64,000 bases of DNA from Mannheimia varigena (lineage in GTDB: Bacteria; Pseudomonadota; Gammaproteobacteria; Enterobacterales; Pasteurellaceae), in contig NZ_CP016226.1 of the NCBI RefSeq assembly GCF_013377235.1, positions 682,001 through 746,000 of the forward strand, read 5' to 3'. A model generated the notes under the pieces. It saw only the letters and a program-made list of their open reading frames with translations, made no database searches and had not been told where the DNA came from. Each line of letters begins with the position of its first letter. Position 1 is the stretch's first letter. A program made the position numbers and the translations under genes. Below, one piece after another: positions 61,598 to 64,000 of this stretch.

Positions 61598-61601
61598 ACA
61601 A

Positions 61602-62291
61602 TCACTTATTTAATAAACCTAAAAATTCTTTGCGGGTTTCTCTGTCTTCTAAGAACACGCCGCCAAAAGCAGAGGTCACGGTGTAGCTGTTGGTGTCTTT
61701 TACGCCTCGGCATTTTACGCAGAAGTGTGTTGCTTTTACATACACCGCCACATCATCGGTTTCCAAAATGGTTTGGAATGCGGTTAAAATCTGCTCAGTA
61801 AAACGTTCCTGCACTTGTGGACGCTGAGCGAAAAACTGCACCACACGGTTGATTTTAGATAAACCAATCACCCATTTTTTCGGGTAATAAGCAACTGCAA
61901 CTTTGCCATCAATAGTTACAAAATGGTGTTCGCAAGTTGAGGTAAGGGTAATATCATCAACTAACACCATCTCGCTGACTTTCATTCGATTTTCAATGTT
62001 GGTAATTTTCGGGAAAGTCGCATAATCTAAGCCGCTGAAAATCTCGTCCACATACATTTTCGCTAAGCGATGCGGCGTTTCTTCTAAGCTGTCATCGGTT
62101 AAATCTAAGCCCAGCAGCTCTAACACCGCCTTCATATGGTGCTGAATTTCCTCACGGCGACTGTCTTTATCTTTTTGATGTGCAACAGTGGGCGTTTCAA
62201 TGCCCTTTGCCAATAAGGCTTGTCGAACTTTTTGCGCTTCCGGCGAAAGCTGATTTTCCGCATTTTTTAATTCGGGCGAGATCGTTGTCAT
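61602..62291 (-). CDS. folE: GTP cyclohydrolase I FolE
   Basis: 229 aa from ATG 62291 (GAGAGGAAAACC upstream). Zinc-binding 'TSTCEHHFVTIDGKV' (C, H) and 'THFCVKCRGVKDTNSYT' (C). First step of folate/pterin synthesis. A frame opening 15 nt earlier lacks support. Confidence 0.95.
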   Translation of the reverse strand: MTTISPELKNAENQLSPEAQKVRQALLAKGIETPTVAHQKDKDSRREEIQHHMKAVLELLGLDLTDDSLEETPHRLAKMYVDEIFSGLDYATFPKITNIENRMKVSEMVLVDDITLTSTCEHHFVTIDGKVAVAYYPKKWVIGLSKINRVVQFFAQRPQVQERFTEQILTAFQTILETDDVAVYVKATHFCVKCRGVKDTNSYTVTSAFGGVFLEDRETRKEFLGLLNK

Positions 62292-62389
62292 TGGTTTTCC
62301 TCTCAAATGTAAGCCGCAGATTCTAACAAATTGACATCAAAAAAAATAGCTCTAAAATGGGCTATTTCAGCCATAACGATTCTATAACT

Positions 62390-63100
62390 ATGCGAAATAT
62401 TCATTACCTTTTCAATGCCGACTTAATTTCCAAAGATCAGGCGGAATTTGTGCAAAGCCTTTTTAGTTGCAAAAATTTTGAAAATTCTGACCGCTTGTTA
62501 GGCTTTTCTAAAGGGCGTGGCACAACGTGGTTTTTAAACACAGTTCCGGAACTCGGCATTAATGTGGTACTACGCCATTATTATCGTGGTGGTTTGTTTG
62601 GGAAATTCATTAAAGATAGCTATGTTTTTACCCGTTTTGAAAATACCCGTGCTTATAAAGAATTTTTCTTATTGCAACAAATGTTAGCTTGGGGATTACC
62701 AGTACCTCGCCCTGTTGCAATCAAAGTAGAAAAATCGTTATGTTGCTATCGTGCCGACATTATGCTGGAAAAACTGGAAAATACGCAGGATTTAAGCAAG
62801 ATTTTGCAATCTCAAGCTATCTCAAATGAGCAATATGAACAGATCGGAAAACTCATTCGCCGTTTGCATAACCATCAAGTCCATCATTCTGATTTGAATA
62901 TTCATAATATTTTGCTCGGTAATGAGGGGAGATTTTGGCTGATTGATTTTGACAAATGTGGCATTGAGCAAGGTGAAAGTTGGAAACAGAGTAATTTAGA
63001 TAGACTGTTGCGTTCATTTAAAAAAGAGCAAGGGCGATTGAATATTCTATTTAATGAAGAAAATTGGCAAGCGGTTTTGAAAGGTTACTCAGCACAATAA
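62390..63100 (+). CDS. kdkA: 3-deoxy-D-manno-octulosonic acid kinase KdkA
   Basis: 236 aa from ATG 62390; an in-frame ATG at 62357 would add 11 residues, neither has a good RBS. Lipopolysaccharide-kinase fold: 'RLLGFSKGRGTTWFL', 'LRHYYRGGLFGKFIKDSYVF', catalytic 'HHSDLNIHNILL' and 'LIDFDKCGI'. Phosphorylates the single Kdo of Pasteurellaceae lipooligosaccharide core. Confidence 0.9.
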   Translation: MRNIHYLFNADLISKDQAEFVQSLFSCKNFENSDRLLGFSKGRGTTWFLNTVPELGINVVLRHYYRGGLFGKFIKDSYVFTRFENTRAYKEFFLLQQMLAWGLPVPRPVAIKVEKSLCCYRADIMLEKLENTQDLSKILQSQAISNEQYEQIGKLIRRLHNHQVHHSDLNIHNILLGNEGRFWLIDFDKCGIEQGESWKQSNLDRLLRSFKKEQGRLNILFNEENWQAVLKGYSAQ

Positions 63101-63144
63101 AAATATACCGCCTGCAAATCACCACAGCTGCAAGCGGTATATTT
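63101..63144. terminator. Bidirectional terminator between kdkA and mrp
   Basis: AAATATACCGC (63101-63111) with GCGGTATATTT (63134-63144), plus an inner TGCA/TGCA pair. Built on an uptake-signal core (GCAAGCGGT) between two convergent genes. Confidence 0.75.
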
Positions 63145-63165
63145 TCCGTTTATTTTTGCAAAAAA

Positions 63166-64000
63166 TTATTTCACTTCACGGATCATAATTTCAGACGGAA
63201 TAACACTACCTTGCCAGTAAAGCTCAGCAGCCACTTTTTCAGCTAAGGCTAAATAGGCTTGGCTGATTTCGTGTTCCGGTGCAGCCACAACGGTTGGTAC
63301 ACCGCGGTCTAAATCTTCACGCAGGCGAATGTGTAATGGCAGTTGTGCTAAAACTTTCGTACCATATTTTTGAGCAATTTTATCTGCTCCGCCTGTACCG
63401 AAAATGGCTTCGTGATGTCCGCAATTCGAGCAAATGTGCATTGACATATTTTCAATCACTCCCAACACCGGCACAGAGACTTTTTCAAACATTGAAATGC
63501 CTTTTACCGCATCTAATAATGCAATATCTTGTGGTGTGGTAACGACCACTGCTCCTGTTACGGGGATTTGTTGGGAAAGTGTAAGCTGAATATCGCCCGT
63601 ACCCGGTGGCATATCAATCACCAAGTAATCTAATTCATTCCACCACGTTTCATTTAACAGTTGGCTTAATGCACTACTTGCCATCGGTCCACGCCAAATA
63701 GTTGCGTTATCTTCTTCCATCAAATAACCAATAGAATTTGATTGCAAACCGTGAGCCGTAATTGGTGTGATATGTTTGTTATCAGGTGAAGTCGGGCGTT
63801 GGTCCTTCGCACCAAGCATATGTGGAATAGACGGACCATAGATATCCGCATCTAAAATCCCTACCTTTGCCCCTTGTGCTTGCAACGCTAACGCAAGGTT
63901 TACCGAAGTGGTTGATTTCCCCACCCCGCCTTTACCAGAGGTTACCGCAATAATATTTTTTACTCCATTTACCGCTGGGTGCTTGTTAGCACGTTTTAAG
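63166..64000 (-). CDS. mrp: Iron-sulfur cluster carrier ATPase Mrp/ApbC (cut by window edge)
   Basis: 3' part (~278 codons) of the gene; the 5' end is beyond base 64000. The deviant Walker A GKGGVGKST lies near the right edge (63912-63945), followed by 'GILDADIYGPSIPHMLG', 'DYLVIDMPPGTGDIQLTLSQ' and the CxxC 'NMSMHICSNCGHHE'. Carries Fe-S clusters to target proteins. The start is not seen. Confidence 0.93.
   Translation of the reverse strand, partial: LKRANKHPAVNGVKNIIAVTSGKGGVGKSTTSVNLALALQAQGAKVGILDADIYGPSIPHMLGAKDQRPTSPDNKHITPITAHGLQSNSIGYLMEEDNATIWRGPMASSALSQLLNETWWNELDYLVIDMPPGTGDIQLTLSQQIPVTGAVVVTTPQDIALLDAVKGISMFEKVSVPVLGVIENMSMHICSNCGHHEAIFGTGGADKIAQKYGTKVLAQLPLHIRLREDLDRGVPTVVAAPEHEISQAYLALAEKVAAELYWQGSVIPSEIMIREVK

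Overview
The window is 64 kb of chromosome from a member of the Pasteurellaceae. The main evidence is the DNA-uptake signal sequence. The 9-mer ACAAGCGGT (or its complement ACCGCTTGT) occurs roughly two dozen times by eye, often as inverted pairs behind genes. This is the Actinobacillus pleuropneumoniae/Mannheimia-type uptake signal, not the Haemophilus influenzae type (AAGTGCGGT). Gene content (kdkA, ompW, SecM with a short PIRAGP arrest motif, glycine riboswitch plus AlsT) fits the same family. I cannot name the species from sequence alone.

Layout: 1-428 start of lptD (cut by the window edge); 590-3028 yihI, a DUF2489 gene and hemN; 3104-6440 yacL and glnE; 6612-8660 yciC-yciB-yciA-yciI; 8791-9228 yfbV; tRNA-Asn at 9361; 9539-11531 moeA-moeB; 11558 a MarC-family gene; 12385 yheS. 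At 14435-16986 an AT-rich retron block interrupts the housekeeping order. From 17167: GST, pseudouridine synthase, phosphatase, ycjF, dusC, a DUF2238 gene, djlA and a DMT exporter. Then follows the conserved cydA-cydB-cydX-ybgE-ybgC-tolQ-tolR-tolA-tolB-pal block (23790-31820, minus strand). Next are groES-groEL, yceI, mutT-secA-secM with divergent dciA, an NlpE-like lipoprotein, tRNA-Ser, bolA/yajG, rsmE-yqgE-ruvX-tqsA, a tandem glycine riboswitch with alsT, a nuclease, ompW, clpB, a MetE-like gene, a DASS transporter, cdd, folB/plsY, parE, a copper regulon (cueR divergent from DUF411-copZ-copA), truA, folE, kdkA and the 3' part of mrp.

The accessory system is the retron. Its 410-residue effector carries a phosphoribosyltransferase-like segment and a C-terminal winged helix. 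A heavily structured intergenic RNA (about 15560-15735, minus strand) resembles msr-msd. The reverse transcriptase (YADD active site) follows. The RT frame from its ATG at 15544 has a TAA at codon 21, after which the same frame runs uninterrupted for 348 codons. It is therefore either recently broken, restarted at a non-ATG codon, or read through. The block has no uptake sequences and is much more AT-rich than its neighbours, which points to horizontal acquisition.

Regulatory highlights readable directly: a hairpin that buries the secA Shine-Dalgarno sequence behind the secM arrest peptide; sigma-32-type promoters before groES and clpB; a 19-bp-spacer MerR-type promoter before the copper operon; and a promoter inside the tqsA terminator that drives the glycine riboswitch.
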